From: Paenibacillus agricola
GTDB lineage: Bacteria > Bacillota > Bacilli > Paenibacillales > NBRC-103111
Assembly: GCF_011440305.1 (NCBI RefSeq)
Contig: NZ_JAAOIW010000005.1
Location: forward strand, 186,001-250,000
Direction of reading: 5' to 3'
Length of the DNA stretch: 64,000 nucleotides
The notes beneath the pieces were generated by a model that worked only from the letters and a program-made list of their open reading frames with translations, was not told the origin of the DNA and did not search any database. A program made the translations under genes and the position numbers. Of the stretch, positions 26,154 through 35,418 are shown one piece after another (within the stretch, counting starts at the first letter, position 1; each line of letters opens with the position of its first letter).

Positions 26154-27326
26154 TTACGGAACAATCGCTTTAAACCATTTTCCCAACAGCTGGCAAATAT
26201 CGCTCAGCTTATTCTCCTTTTTCATTTCGGGTTCGCTTAATGCCGAATTCCTGTTTTGCCCCTGTAAATAGGGCTGAAGGATTGGAGCCAACCGGTTCGC
26301 AACGTTTAGGTGACCCCTATCCGAGGGATGCACACCATCCAAATAGTCTGGTGATGGAAAGGCGCGCAGCCAGCCTGTTGTGTCGATATAATGAAGCTTG
26401 GCATCCCCGGCCACAATCCGGCTGTTGACAGCGGCTAATGTAGGCTCAGCTTGGTAGCCCCCAAAAGTACGGAGCACAAAAATTGAAGCTAAAGGATACT
26501 TTTCGCGAATTTCGGCTAAAAAATCCGTGTATGTGCTTTGAAAATCTGCATTGGACACATGAAAGGTGGAGTCGTTGGTTCCAAGATTAATAACGACAGC
26601 AGAAGGCTGCCGCTTCTCCAATTTGTTGAAATTCCACTCTGGCGAATCAGAATAAGCTACCGTTTTCAATTTGAAAAATTGCTTACTCATCCCGATCAAG
26701 TTCGTGCTATAACAGGCAATTTGATCCACCAAACAAATACCTGTATAAGCGATTTGAGTATGCTCGGCATTTAATTGCTCGGCTGTCAGCCAAGCATAGG
26801 AAGACAGGGCAACATCTGTTGTTTCATAGCCTACCGTGATGGAGTCTCCTATAAACTCAATCAATGGATCATGGATGGTAGGAGCCTGGGTTGCCGCCCC
26901 GCTATCCAAGATAAGACCTTTAAGTGGGATCACATCCCCTATATCTCTAGAGGCAACTGTTAAAGTGTGGCTGCCTGAAGTAAGAGGTAATGGTGTCAGA
27001 TTGACCACCCCACTTGCTTTGGGGTACAGGTTGTAGCTACCATTGTCAATTTTCACATAGATGTTAACAGGAGCGGCTAATTGGAGTTGGGCGGTGGTTC
27101 CGGTAAATCCCACTTTGAAATAAGCACCAGGCCAATAGCTATTGAAAACGGGTTTTGTTTTTTCCCATCTTCCAAAATATTGGATATGGGGATCGGTAGG
27201 TGAGACTACCGTAGCTTCCGTGGCTTTCGTAGCATAAGTGTAAGGTGCAAAAGACCCTAGAAGAGCAAATAAAATCCCCAACATTCCAATCCCTAGTACA
27301 AGCTTCCTGATCCTCGAAAACCACAT
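26154..27326 (-). CDS. Secreted SGNH/GDSL esterase, CE2-like
   Basis: This roughly 390-residue protein has an N-terminal signal sequence (hydrophobic core LVLGIGMLGILFALLG), a beta-sandwich region (about 40-145) and a C-terminal SGNH hydrolase with GDSITVGY (Ser block), NLGTND and DGVHPSDRGH (Asp/His block). This two-domain form matches family 2 carbohydrate esterases, which deacetylate glycans. The ATG at 27326 is about 12 nt from AGGAGG; a TTG at 27338 directly touches the SD. The start region overlaps the upstream hydrolase stop at 27335 closely, indicating one transcript. Confidence 0.82.
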   Translation of the reverse strand: MWFSRIRKLVLGIGMLGILFALLGSFAPYTYATKATEATVVSPTDPHIQYFGRWEKTKPVFNSYWPGAYFKVGFTGTTAQLQLAAPVNIYVKIDNGSYNLYPKASGVVNLTPLPLTSGSHTLTVASRDIGDVIPLKGLILDSGAATQAPTIHDPLIEFIGDSITVGYETTDVALSSYAWLTAEQLNAEHTQIAYTGICLVDQIACYSTNLIGMSKQFFKLKTVAYSDSPEWNFNKLEKRQPSAVVINLGTNDSTFHVSNADFQSTYTDFLAEIREKYPLASIFVLRTFGGYQAEPTLAAVNSRIVAGDAKLHYIDTTGWLRAFPSPDYLDGVHPSDRGHLNVANRLAPILQPYLQGQNRNSALSEPEMKKENKLSDICQLLGKWFKAIVP

Positions 27327-27334
27327 CGCTTTGA

Positions 27335-28384
27335 TCAACCTCCTAGCAGCTTACTTGCACGACTTCCCTCAACTTGAGCCTCATTTGCTTCAACTCGATT
27401 CACATCTATATGATATCCCTGCTTTTTATCTAAGCCAGTCTCATCAAGCTGCACTTGACCTATCTGTCTGTCCAGCCATTGCACCATATCGCTCGTTACC
27501 TGCTCACGATTGGTTTCATTCAGCATCTCATGCCTTCCACCTGGGTAGAGCTTAAAATCAACATGCTCCAGACCTAGCCTGTTATACATGCCCAATAGCT
27601 GGCGAACGCCCTTACCCATTTGTCCGACGGGATCACGGTCTCCTCCAAATATAAGGACTGGCTGCTTTTTCGAGATTTGGTCCATATGCTGTGGGCGATG
27701 AATATCGAGAAGGCCACGGAAAAAATCCCTAAAAAATCCTGCCGTAAAGATGCCGCCACAATACGGATCCGCTATGTAGAGATCCACCTCCGCCTCATCG
27801 CGGCTGATCCAGTCACTGACCGTTCGCGTAGGCTTAAAAGCTTTATTATAGCTGCCAAAAGTCAGCAGCATAAGCAGCGGGCTCCGGTGATCAATGCCTC
27901 TCCATGATACCAACATGCTGGCAATCAGAATTCCCACCCGCAGCATAGGTGATTGCTTTCCATTGGTTCCAGAAAGGATAACCCCTTCCACCTTACTGCT
28001 ATACTTGTACATATATTGCTGCGTTAGGAAGGAACCCATACTATGCCCCAATAAATAAATGGGTATGCCCGGATGGCTCGCTGCTATCTGGTCAGTTAAT
28101 TGAGCCATTGTATCGGTCATTTTATTGAAGGCATCTGAGCCTGTTTTCCCGACCTGCTCAGGAGCTCCAGCCGTCAAGCCATGACCCCTGTGGTCATTGG
28201 CATAGACTTCATAGCCAGCTCTTATCAACACCTTGGCCAACCGTTCATAACGGCCCGCGTGCTCCCCCATCCCATGGGCAATTTGGATAATCGCCCGGGG
28301 CTTCTGCTGCTGCATTGAGCGCCAATGATACACGAATATATCCAACTGATCGGCATCTAAAAAAGTGAATGTTTCTGTATCCAT
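27335..28384 (-). CDS. Alpha/beta hydrolase, monoacylglycerol lipase/lysophospholipase type
   Basis: This 349-residue serine hydrolase shows HGMGEHAGRY (oxyanion region), the nucleophile elbow GHSMGS, the acid in GGDRDPVG and the histidine in GGRHEMLNE. The first ~310 residues match the family; a polar 40-residue tail (VDETGL...EAQVEGSR-like) is extra. It is probably cytoplasmic. ATG 28384 has AGGAGGG 6-7 nt upstream, placed directly after a hairpin repeat at 28400-28429. It precedes the SGNH esterase in the same transcript. Confidence 0.83.
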   Translation of the reverse strand: MDTETFTFLDADQLDIFVYHWRSMQQQKPRAIIQIAHGMGEHAGRYERLAKVLIRAGYEVYANDHRGHGLTAGAPEQVGKTGSDAFNKMTDTMAQLTDQIAASHPGIPIYLLGHSMGSFLTQQYMYKYSSKVEGVILSGTNGKQSPMLRVGILIASMLVSWRGIDHRSPLLMLLTFGSYNKAFKPTRTVSDWISRDEAEVDLYIADPYCGGIFTAGFFRDFFRGLLDIHRPQHMDQISKKQPVLIFGGDRDPVGQMGKGVRQLLGMYNRLGLEHVDFKLYPGGRHEMLNETNREQVTSDMVQWLDRQIGQVQLDETGLDKKQGYHIDVNRVEANEAQVEGSRASKLLGG

Positions 28385-28399
28385 AAGCTGCCCTCCTAA

Positions 28400-28429
28400 G
28401 AGTTTTCGTAGAAAACTTACTTCGTAAGC
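28400..28429 (-). repeat. Double-hairpin dispersed repeat, copy A
   Basis: On the minus strand this 30-mer starts GCTTACGAAGTAAG and ends GTTTTCTACGAAAACTC. It forms two adjacent small hairpins (CTTAC-GAA-GTAAG and GTTTTC-TAC-GAAAAC) and ends a few bases before the SD of the alpha/beta hydrolase gene. Two close relatives lie at 37215-37244 and 37253-37282. Confidence 0.75.
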
Positions 28430-28548
28430 TTCCCAGAATGATCCACATTAACCCCATAAACAACATTACAATGTCCAAAATCTATCCTTTCCATTCCAGA
28501 CGGCTTGACTCTTGCGACGACCACTTCCAGCTTTGTTTAGTTTACAAT

Positions 28549-28585
28549 AAAAAAGCCCTTAATCCCATCTCTGGAAAAAGGCTTT
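28549..28585 (-). terminator. Terminator after the 34-residue membrane protein gene
   Basis: Minus strand: AAAGCCT pairs with the GGGCTTT side, followed by six T. It lies 28-60 nt beyond the stop of the small gene. Confidence 0.6.
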
Positions 28586-28612
28586 GTTGGTTAGCAGTTG
28601 GCATAAAAGCTC

Positions 28613-28717
28613 TCAGTTATATAGCTCCCTCACCAGAAGTATCAAGCATATCCATACAGGTATGCTCAGTAAAACCCCCATAAAAATCCCCTTAAATGAT
28701 CTTACTGCATCATCCAT
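28613..28717 (-). CDS. 34-residue membrane microprotein
   Basis: The frame runs from ATG 28717 to TGA 28613. GGAGGTGG lies 6-7 nt before the ATG, an excellent SD. The product has a charged N-terminus (MDDAVRSFKG), one hydrophobic segment (about residues 11-29) and a short charged tail ending ELYN. A terminator follows. No family was recognised. SD, length, membrane character and terminator together support a real gene. Confidence 0.6.
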   Translation of the reverse strand: MDDAVRSFKGIFMGVLLSIPVWICLILLVRELYN

Positions 28718-28939
28718 AGAGCCACCTCCGCTGGTTACAAAGCCATACCCTCACAGTACCATCTATCTAATTAAAATGTGCTCGATTCCTGTAGGATAAA
28801 TATCGTTTTTATTGTCGAACCTTTAAAGTGATCTTCTATCAAAATTACTGATTTGTCATAAAGCGGCGATCATGATACCGTTAATAACATATTATATGCA
28901 TAGGAAAATAAGGATTTAAACAATTGGAGGCTTGGATCC

Positions 28940-29869
28940 ATGACTCATATCGCAAAAAGCTTAACCGATCTTATTGGCAATACGCCGCTGCTCGAGCTTG
29001 TCAATTACAATACACATAATCAACTCGAAGCCAGCATTATCGCTAAGCTGGAATACCTTAACCCTGCAGGCAGCGTTAAGGATCGAATCGGGCATGCGAT
29101 GATCAAAGCTGCCGAGGAGCAAGGGCTGCTTGGTCCGGACTCGGTTATCATTGAGGCAACCAGCGGCAATGCCGGAATTGCCTTGGCTTTTGTTGCCGCT
29201 GCCAAGGGCTATAGGCTCATTATTGCGTTGCCGGAGACATTCAGCTTGGAGCGCAGAAATCTGCTGCAAGCGCTTGGTGCCGAATTAGTGCTGACTCCGG
29301 GCTCGGAGGGGATGCCGGGCGCAATGAGAAAAGCCGTGGAGCTTGCGGCAGAGATTCCCGGCTCCTTCATGCCACAACAATTCGATAATCCAGCCAATCC
29401 GGAGATTCATCGGCAAACGACAGCAGCAGAGATATGGCGGGATACCGATGGTGCAGTCGATATTTTCGTCTGCGGTGTAGGGACGGGAGGAACGGTTACT
29501 GGCGTTGGCGAGGTTCTCAAGCAAAGAAAACCATCGGTTCAAATCGTGGCCGTGGAGCCATTTGACTCCCCTGTCCTCTCGGGAGGCAACCGCGGTGTGC
29601 ATAAGCTGCAAGGGCTTGGAGCCGGCTTTGTACCCTCCATTTATAATCAAGCGATAGTCGACGAAATTTATCAAGTGAAAAGCGAAGAGGCATTTGAAGC
29701 CGCAAGATTAGTCGCCCGGACGGAAGGCTTGGTCGTAGGCATTTCTTCTGGAGCCGCCCTGTTCGCTGCAACCCAGCTCGCCAAACGTATTGAGAATAAA
29801 GGCAAAAGCATCATCGTTTTGCTCCCAGATTCTGGAGAGCGCTATTTATCCACGAATCTTTTTGGGTAA
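28940..29869 (+). CDS. cysK: Cysteine synthase A (O-acetylserine sulfhydrylase)
   Basis: This 309-residue PLP enzyme makes cysteine from O-acetylserine and sulfide. The PLP lysine is K47 in [11 protein letters not shown]; the substrate loop TSGNAGIAL, the phosphate loop [10 protein letters not shown] and the C-terminal ISSGAA are present. The length is typical. GGAGG lies 9 nt before the ATG. The 220-bp region upstream shows no recognisable T-box or S-box leader. A hairpin follows. Confidence 0.92.
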   Translation: MTHIAKSLTDLIGNTPLLELVNYNTHNQLEASIIAKLEYLNPAGSVKDRIGHAMIKAAEEQGLLGPDSVIIEATSGNAGIALAFVAAAKGYRLIIALPETFSLERRNLLQALGAELVLTPGSEGMPGAMRKAVELAAEIPGSFMPQQFDNPANPEIHRQTTAAEIWRDTDGAVDIFVCGVGTGGTVTGVGEVLKQRKPSVQIVAVEPFDSPVLSGGNRGVHKLQGLGAGFVPSIYNQAIVDEIYQVKSEEAFEAARLVARTEGLVVGISSGAALFAATQLAKRIENKGKSIIVLLPDSGERYLSTNLFG

Positions 29870-29870
29870 A

Positions 29871-29917
29871 AGATATCGGAGCCTTAAGACGGCTCCTCGC
29901 AAGCTTTTGCAATATCT
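29871..29917 (+). terminator. Probable terminator after cysK
   Basis: AGATAT (29871-29876) and ATATCT (29912-29917) bracket GGAGCC (29878-29883) paired with GGCTCC (29891-29896). The T-rich part (CTTTTG) is short, so termination may be partial. Confidence 0.4.
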
Positions 29918-29954
29918 GATAGGATGAATAAAAAATCATGCTGGAGGCATAAGG

Positions 29955-30503
29955 ATGGAATTTTATACAACCGACAAATGGGACGAGGATATTTGGACAC
30001 AAGCCGGTTCCATATACAGGCAAGCCTTTGAGGCAAGCGCCAGCAAAACCGAAGCGATCATTCGCCGGGTCATTCAAAGAAAGCTCGGCCACCTCCATTT
30101 TGCCAAGGAAGGTTCAGATATGACCGCCATGGCATTGACAGGAAAGCTTGAGGGTATCGATGCATTGGTCATTGATTACATAGCCGTGCGCGAGGATCGG
30201 CGCAGCCAAGGCACTGGGCAATTATTTTTGGACTATATCCTAAGCTGGGCGAGGAATAGCGAGCACTGTGACGGAGTCGTTGTTGAAATTGAATATGAGG
30301 ATAGCCCGTTTTATCAGAAAAGGGTTCACTTTTGGCAGCAATCCGACTTTTTACTTACGAGCTACGTCCACACCTATAAATGGGTGCCGGAAAAATACCA
30401 AGCCATGTATTTGATTATCGAGCAAAGCGCCCAAATCCCCACAGAGGGGGAGTTGTTGTTTGAGCATATCACCGAATTTCACGAAAAGGCTTACAGGCGC
30501 TGA
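29955..30503 (+). CDS. GNAT-family N-acetyltransferase
   Basis: This 182-residue protein has the GNAT acetyl-CoA region (IDYIAVREDRRSQGTGQLFLDYIL: strand 4 followed by the Q/RxxGxG/A turn as RSQGTG). The acceptor substrate is unknown. GGAGGC lies about 8 nt upstream of the ATG. It follows cysK by 85 bp on the same strand. Its 3' end overlaps the convergent regulator gene by 13 bp. Confidence 0.8.
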   Translation: MEFYTTDKWDEDIWTQAGSIYRQAFEASASKTEAIIRRVIQRKLGHLHFAKEGSDMTAMALTGKLEGIDALVIDYIAVREDRRSQGTGQLFLDYILSWARNSEHCDGVVVEIEYEDSPFYQKRVHFWQQSDFLLTSYVHTYKWVPEKYQAMYLIIEQSAQIPTEGELLFEHITEFHEKAYRR

Positions 30504-32161
30504 TCGGCACCATTGTGGTTTTTAGAGCGGTAATCAGAGGGTGTCATTCCCAGCAGCTTACGAAAAACTTGGGTAAAATATTTGGCATCCTGATAGCCGA
30601 CCAAGGGGGCGACTTGGTACACCTTAACATCGGTGTTGCGCAGAATGGAGCATGCCCGCTCCATTCTCAGCTTCGTTACGTACTCCAGGAAAGTCACACC
30701 ACTCTCCTTCTTGAAGAGTACGCAAAAATGGCTGCAGCTAAGGCCCGTAAATTCAGATACCTCATCAATGCTTAAATCATGATGAAAACGGCTTGCAATA
30801 TAATCGATCGCTTTGTGGATCGACCTGAGCTCATCCTCTCGGGCGGTAACACGTGTAGAGCGTGCTGTGTGCTCAAATAAGGTATCCCTCATCAGCCATT
30901 CCAGCTCTTCGAGTGTGCCGCAGAGAGGAATATGCGAAATGAGCTCTTTCAATTCAGCTAAGGGCTCCGCGCTAATGTCGTTTAACCGCCGGGAAATGCC
31001 TACAGCCAGCTCAATCATCATTGCAGCCGCATCCTCTTGCTGCTTCCCCTTGCTTCGCAGCTCGTTAATCAGCTCTTCGAGCAATTGTGCAGTTTGGCTG
31101 CGGTCAAAGCCGGCCAGCGCCTCTGTCAAGCGCTGCTCCCAATGCAGCAGCGAGCCTGCTGGTTGTGGCACCGCTGGCCGCGCTCCGGCTTGTGCCATAT
31201 TTCCAGCAGCGGTATCTTCGTGAGCCCATGAAGATACCGCTGTTGCACCGGCCTCATCCGTATATACCCGTTCACGCCCTCCTGCGAACCGGGCCTGTAA
31301 TGCTTGCTGTGCGCTGCGATAACAAGCAAACAGTGCATCCAAGCCGGCATGCTGCTGGCTAATGCCGACAGAGCAGGACAGCTTGGTGCAGGACTTTACC
31401 AGTGAAATAATTTCGTAGGCTGTGTGTTCGGCCTGCTGTACGCTTGCATGCAGCAGCAGCACCCACTCCCCGCTTCGGAATGGGAATACCGTTACCGCCC
31501 CGTGTTGCTCACCATATTCATTCAAGACATTTCCCACTGCAAAAAACCACAGCTTACGGTCCTCCCGACTCCAGCGATTGACCTCCAAGGTATCATCAAA
31601 GCCAACCACAAGCATCACATAGGGATGCTCTAAATCCCAGCCCTGCAGCCAATAAGTCGGATTGTACGGCTTATCGTTACCTTCGAGCATGCTGCTGATC
31701 ATCCGTTCACGGAGCAGGCTCGACAAGGCTTGGGCCGAGCGCGTCAGGTAATCCTGCTGCAATTGCCGCACCGCCTCTTGATCCAGCTTCTTGCGGGCTT
31801 CATGCATCACCGCCTCCAGCTCTTCGTGGTCAACTGGCTTAAGCAGATAGTCTGATGCACCATAACGGAGCGCCTCTCTGGCGTATTCGAATTCACCATA
31901 TCCGCTTAGCAGCACAAAAATCAAGGAAGGCTCTTGGTACAAAGCCTCCTTCATCATGGAAATACCATCCATCACAGGCATTCGAATATCACTAATGACG
32001 ATGTCGGGTTTCAGGTCCTGGATAAGCTGTAAACCATTTTTCCCATTTGCAGCTTCTCCAACAATAACCATTTGCAGCTCCTCCCATGGCAGAGCTACCT
32101 TTAAGCTGCGCAATATAATGGGCTCATCATCCACAAGGACAACTCGATAAATTCTTGACAA
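30491..32161 (-). CDS. YesN-type response regulator, AraC output (second system)
   Basis: This regulator of about 556 residues has a receiver (VDDE at 10-13, D58 in IVISDIRM), a variable middle with a low-complexity Ala/Gly/Pro patch near 310-350, and a C-terminal AraC double HTH (IDEVSEFTGLSCSHFCVLFKKE; APLVGYQDAKYFTQVFRK). TTG 32161 is chosen since GGGGGTG precedes it and the receiver then begins normally. The in-frame ATG at 32233, which overlaps the previous stop as ATGA, is a credible alternative and would add 24 residues. Confidence 0.88.
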   Translation of the reverse strand: MSRIYRVVLVDDEPIILRSLKVALPWEELQMVIVGEAANGKNGLQLIQDLKPDIVISDIRMPVMDGISMMKEALYQEPSLIFVLLSGYGEFEYAREALRYGASDYLLKPVDHEELEAVMHEARKKLDQEAVRQLQQDYLTRSAQALSSLLRERMISSMLEGNDKPYNPTYWLQGWDLEHPYVMLVVGFDDTLEVNRWSREDRKLWFFAVGNVLNEYGEQHGAVTVFPFRSGEWVLLLHASVQQAEHTAYEIISLVKSCTKLSCSVGISQQHAGLDALFACYRSAQQALQARFAGGRERVYTDEAGATAVSSWAHEDTAAGNMAQAGARPAVPQPAGSLLHWEQRLTEALAGFDRSQTAQLLEELINELRSKGKQQEDAAAMMIELAVGISRRLNDISAEPLAELKELISHIPLCGTLEELEWLMRDTLFEHTARSTRVTAREDELRSIHKAIDYIASRFHHDLSIDEVSEFTGLSCSHFCVLFKKESGVTFLEYVTKLRMERACSILRNTDVKVYQVAPLVGYQDAKYFTQVFRKLLGMTPSDYRSKNHNGADQRL

Positions 32162-32229
32162 AGCGACACCCCCATAGTCAAGCTCTGAATATTGTATGGC
32201 ACCGCTTATATAGGTTCCGATGTACTTTT

Positions 32230-33558
32230 TCATTTCCCTACAAGCAGGTAGTACCGCTGAAGCTCTAGCTCCAGCCTTTGCAGGGCTTCCCCAGCCGTCA
32301 GGCTGCCAGCTATCAATTGCTCAGCAACCTGAAAGAAGGGCTCCTGTAAGGCAGGGGGAAGCGCATTATCATAAGGGACGAAGACAGCAGGAGAAGCCTC
32401 CAGCAAATCAACGATCTGCTTAAACACTGGACCGGTACGTTCATAATCAATAGCAATTTTCATAGCTGGCAGCCTGTAGCTTTCGTAAACGATCCGTCGC
32501 TGCACATCTGGGGAATAAATCGCGCCCAGCAGCTCTAATGCAGCTTTGCGGCGCTCCCCCTCCAGATTAGCCGACAGACCAAGCCCGAAGGTATAGCCAC
32601 TGGCTAAACCCTGCGAGCCTTCCTTAGGCTCTGACAGAACCGGAAAATTAAAAACACCTACATTTTCCGCGAAGCCGGGCTTGGCCTGCTCGCCCTGGAA
32701 AATATTCAGCTCCCAGCTGCCGTTTAAGAACATACCGGCTTTTCCATCCAGAAATAGCTGCTCCGCGTATGCGATACTCCTAGTTTCCGAAAAACTGGGG
32801 AATGGCTTCAGGCTGCTGAACTCTAGAAACCGTTGGGTTGCTTGCTCATATTCAGCCTGCATAAAGCTTCCATTCCCTTTGACAATGCGTTCAATAGGCG
32901 CAGAGCCCGCAAACCGCTGTAGAAAGTAATGGTAATGCATCGCTCCCGGCCAACGCTCTTGGTTACCCAGTGCAAAAGGAACAAGATCCGCAGCCTTTAG
33001 CTTTACAATAACCTGGACGAGCTGCTCCCAATTCGTGGGTACAGATAGTCCCAGATCTGCGAACAGCTGCTTATTGTAATAGACCGGCTCGGCAAAGCCT
33101 TCAATCGGCAGCCCATAGATTCCGTTGCCAAATTTCCATAAGCTTAGATCGTAAAAGCTATTGGACATTCCATGCTCCCGCAAGAAATCGGTTACATCCA
33201 GAAGCCGTTCTGCCCGCACGTAGGGCTCGATCTCAGCACCGCTGAACAGGACGAATATATCGGGTGGATTGCCTGTAACCATCTCACTTTTCAGCCTATG
33301 CTCGCGGTGTACGGTCTGGTCAAGCCCTTCAAAATCAACGCGGATATTCGGATGCTCCAGCTCAAATTGTTTAATTACCTCAGTTACAATTTTCAGCATA
33401 TTGGCGTTATGTGCTTGTGTCCAAACATGACGAAAGCTGAGCTTAATCTTTTCAGCCGCTGGAGACGGTGCTTCTTGAGTACAACTGCTTATAGTAAGCA
33501 TGCATATGAATAAGACTGCACATCCACCAAGCCTCCATAGGGCTGTAAGCCTGCTCAT
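32230..33558 (-). CDS. Solute-binding lipoprotein inserted between kinase and regulator
   Basis: This 442-residue family 1 solute-binding protein has a signal peptide and lipobox (TISSC), then the binding-protein fold: FRHVWTQAH, NPPDIFVLFSGAE, EQLFLDGKAGMFLNGSWE. Its ATG overlaps the TGA of the kinase gene (ATGA), and its own stop lies in the start region of the regulator. The ABC transporter of the operon already has another binding protein at 37285-38610. This one is therefore a candidate sensory co-receptor for the kinase rather than a transport component; this is inference from gene order. Confidence 0.85.
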   Translation of the reverse strand: MSRLTALWRLGGCAVLFICMLTISSCTQEAPSPAAEKIKLSFRHVWTQAHNANMLKIVTEVIKQFELEHPNIRVDFEGLDQTVHREHRLKSEMVTGNPPDIFVLFSGAEIEPYVRAERLLDVTDFLREHGMSNSFYDLSLWKFGNGIYGLPIEGFAEPVYYNKQLFADLGLSVPTNWEQLVQVIVKLKAADLVPFALGNQERWPGAMHYHYFLQRFAGSAPIERIVKGNGSFMQAEYEQATQRFLEFSSLKPFPSFSETRSIAYAEQLFLDGKAGMFLNGSWELNIFQGEQAKPGFAENVGVFNFPVLSEPKEGSQGLASGYTFGLGLSANLEGERRKAALELLGAIYSPDVQRRIVYESYRLPAMKIAIDYERTGPVFKQIVDLLEASPAVFVPYDNALPPALQEPFFQVAEQLIAGSLTAGEALQRLELELQRYYLLVGK

Positions 33559-35333
33559 AAACCCACTCTCCCTTGGCTAGCTTGCCCGTCATCAAGAATA
33601 CGTGGCATCCGAATCCTTACAATGGTTCCTTCCCCGTTCGTTCCACAAACCATAATACCGTAGCTGGCACCAAATCGAATCCTTAACCGGTCATGGACAT
33701 TTTTCATCCCTACACCTCGATGCTTGGCCTTGTCCATATGGGGCTGCCTGCCAGCGAACAGCTCCTCCAGCCTTTGGGGCTCGATGCCAAGCCCGTTATC
33801 TGCTACCTCAACAACAAGGTCATTGCCGACCTCCATAACACGAATACGAATAATCCCTTTATCCTGTAGAGGCTCGATGCCATGGTACAAAGCATTTTCG
33901 ACAATTGGCTGTACAATCAGCTTCAAAGTTAAGTGCCGCTTCCAAACCTCAGGAAGCTCCATCTCATAAGCAAGCTTGTCACCAAATCGGCAGGTTTGGA
34001 TAAATAAATAATGCTTAACATGCTCAAGCTCTGTTGCAATCGGAACCAATTCCTGTGTTTCGCTAATGCTGATACGCAGCAGCTTGCCAAGAGAAATGAC
34101 AAGCCTGCTGATTTCCTTATTTCCTTGAAGCACAGCCATAGAATTAATCGTTTCCAACGAATTATAAATAAAGTGCGGATTAATTTGCGCCACCAACGCC
34201 TGCATCTCCGCTTCTTTCTTGCGCTGCTGCTCTTCCTCGACCCGCCTAATCAGTTCCTGAATTTGCCTGCTCATTTTGTTAAAGCCACGAACCAGTAAGC
34301 CCGATTCATCCCGGTATACCTCCCTGCCCAGATAAATCTCGGTAAATTTGCCGGCTTCAGCCAATCGCAGCGCTTTCACGACTGAAATTATCGAATGGAC
34401 CAGCTTGCGAATAAATAGCGCATCAAATAGCAGGACACTAAGCAAGGCGAAGACCAATAAGCCAAGCGCCAGATTACGTATTCCTACCGTTTCTGCATAC
34501 ATGACATGAAGGGGTGTCAGCGCTACCAAATACCAGCCGTTGGTTTGCGAAGGATAATAGGTAATAAAGGTTTGCTCGCCTTCATATTTGTCAATATAAG
34601 TGCGACGCTCCTCCTTTTGGTCTAAAAAAGGAAAGGCAATAGGTTCGCCCAGATGCTTACCTGATTTGCTGAATAGCACCATACCCTGGCGGTTGACGAC
34701 CATCATCTCGCCCTCTTTAATAGTACCCGCCTCCCAGAATACATGGTCGACTGCATCCGTCTTCACCGTCAGCACCAAGGTGCCGATATTCTCCAGTGAA
34801 TTATAGTCCTTGATCATACGCACATGGGTAAGCTGTTGATTGGAGGCTGCTTCGTTCTCGAAAGGCCCCAGCCACAAAGGGCGCCCCTTTAATGCCGTCA
34901 TTCGCGGGTACCAGGGCTGCTCCTTTAGCTTTTCATAAGTTGGGGCAGGCTGTACGGTTGAGCTATGGATCAGCTCGGACTGGTTATATAAGGTTAATGA
35001 TGTTATTTTCGGATGGGATAATAGCAGATTATTAAGCTCCGTTAACAGCTGGCGGTTCGCAGCCCCTTCGCCTTCACGAAAATCCACTGGGCTCTTCCGC
35101 TTTAAAAATTGCTGGATAACCGGCTGGATGATGCTCAAATCGGATATAACATTCATTTCATTCAAGGCATATTGAATTCTACGATCTGTTTCCAGCAGGC
35201 TATTGGCATAAAAATTTTCGGTTTGCTTTTCAATAGCCCCGGAAAACAGTCTGTAAGTCATACTACCCATCAAAATAATCGGAATACAAACAAGCAAAAT
35301 CACGCCTAGCATGATTTTATGGCGCAGCGACAT
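33555..35333 (-). CDS. YesM-type sensor histidine kinase (second system)
   Basis: This 592-residue kinase has TM1 at about 8-30, an extracellular dCache-like sensor, TM2 at about 287-308, a HAMP region, H387 in QINPHFIYNSLETI and an ATPase domain (IVENALYHG, DNGLGIEP). GGAGG lies about 7 nt upstream of ATG 35333. It heads a coupled trio kinase-binding protein-regulator that follows the permease genes by 85 bp. Confidence 0.9.
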   Translation of the reverse strand: MSLRHKIMLGVILLVCIPIILMGSMTYRLFSGAIEKQTENFYANSLLETDRRIQYALNEMNVISDLSIIQPVIQQFLKRKSPVDFREGEGAANRQLLTELNNLLLSHPKITSLTLYNQSELIHSSTVQPAPTYEKLKEQPWYPRMTALKGRPLWLGPFENEAASNQQLTHVRMIKDYNSLENIGTLVLTVKTDAVDHVFWEAGTIKEGEMMVVNRQGMVLFSKSGKHLGEPIAFPFLDQKEERRTYIDKYEGEQTFITYYPSQTNGWYLVALTPLHVMYAETVGIRNLALGLLVFALLSVLLFDALFIRKLVHSIISVVKALRLAEAGKFTEIYLGREVYRDESGLLVRGFNKMSRQIQELIRRVEEEQQRKKEAEMQALVAQINPHFIYNSLETINSMAVLQGNKEISRLVISLGKLLRISISETQELVPIATELEHVKHYLFIQTCRFGDKLAYEMELPEVWKRHLTLKLIVQPIVENALYHGIEPLQDKGIIRIRVMEVGNDLVVEVADNGLGIEPQRLEELFAGRQPHMDKAKHRGVGMKNVHDRLRIRFGASYGIMVCGTNGEGTIVRIRMPRILDDGQASQGRVGL

Positions 35334-35418
35334 CAGTCAGCCTCCAGAGTTATAACATACACTACTTACACATTCTCACTTAAGAGGGGATTATCCTGCT
35401 GCGCTGCGCAAGAAACGA

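Noticed and set aside
28718-28939. A T-box or S-box leader before cysK
   Set aside because: No T-box motif, S-box core or terminator was found in the leader.
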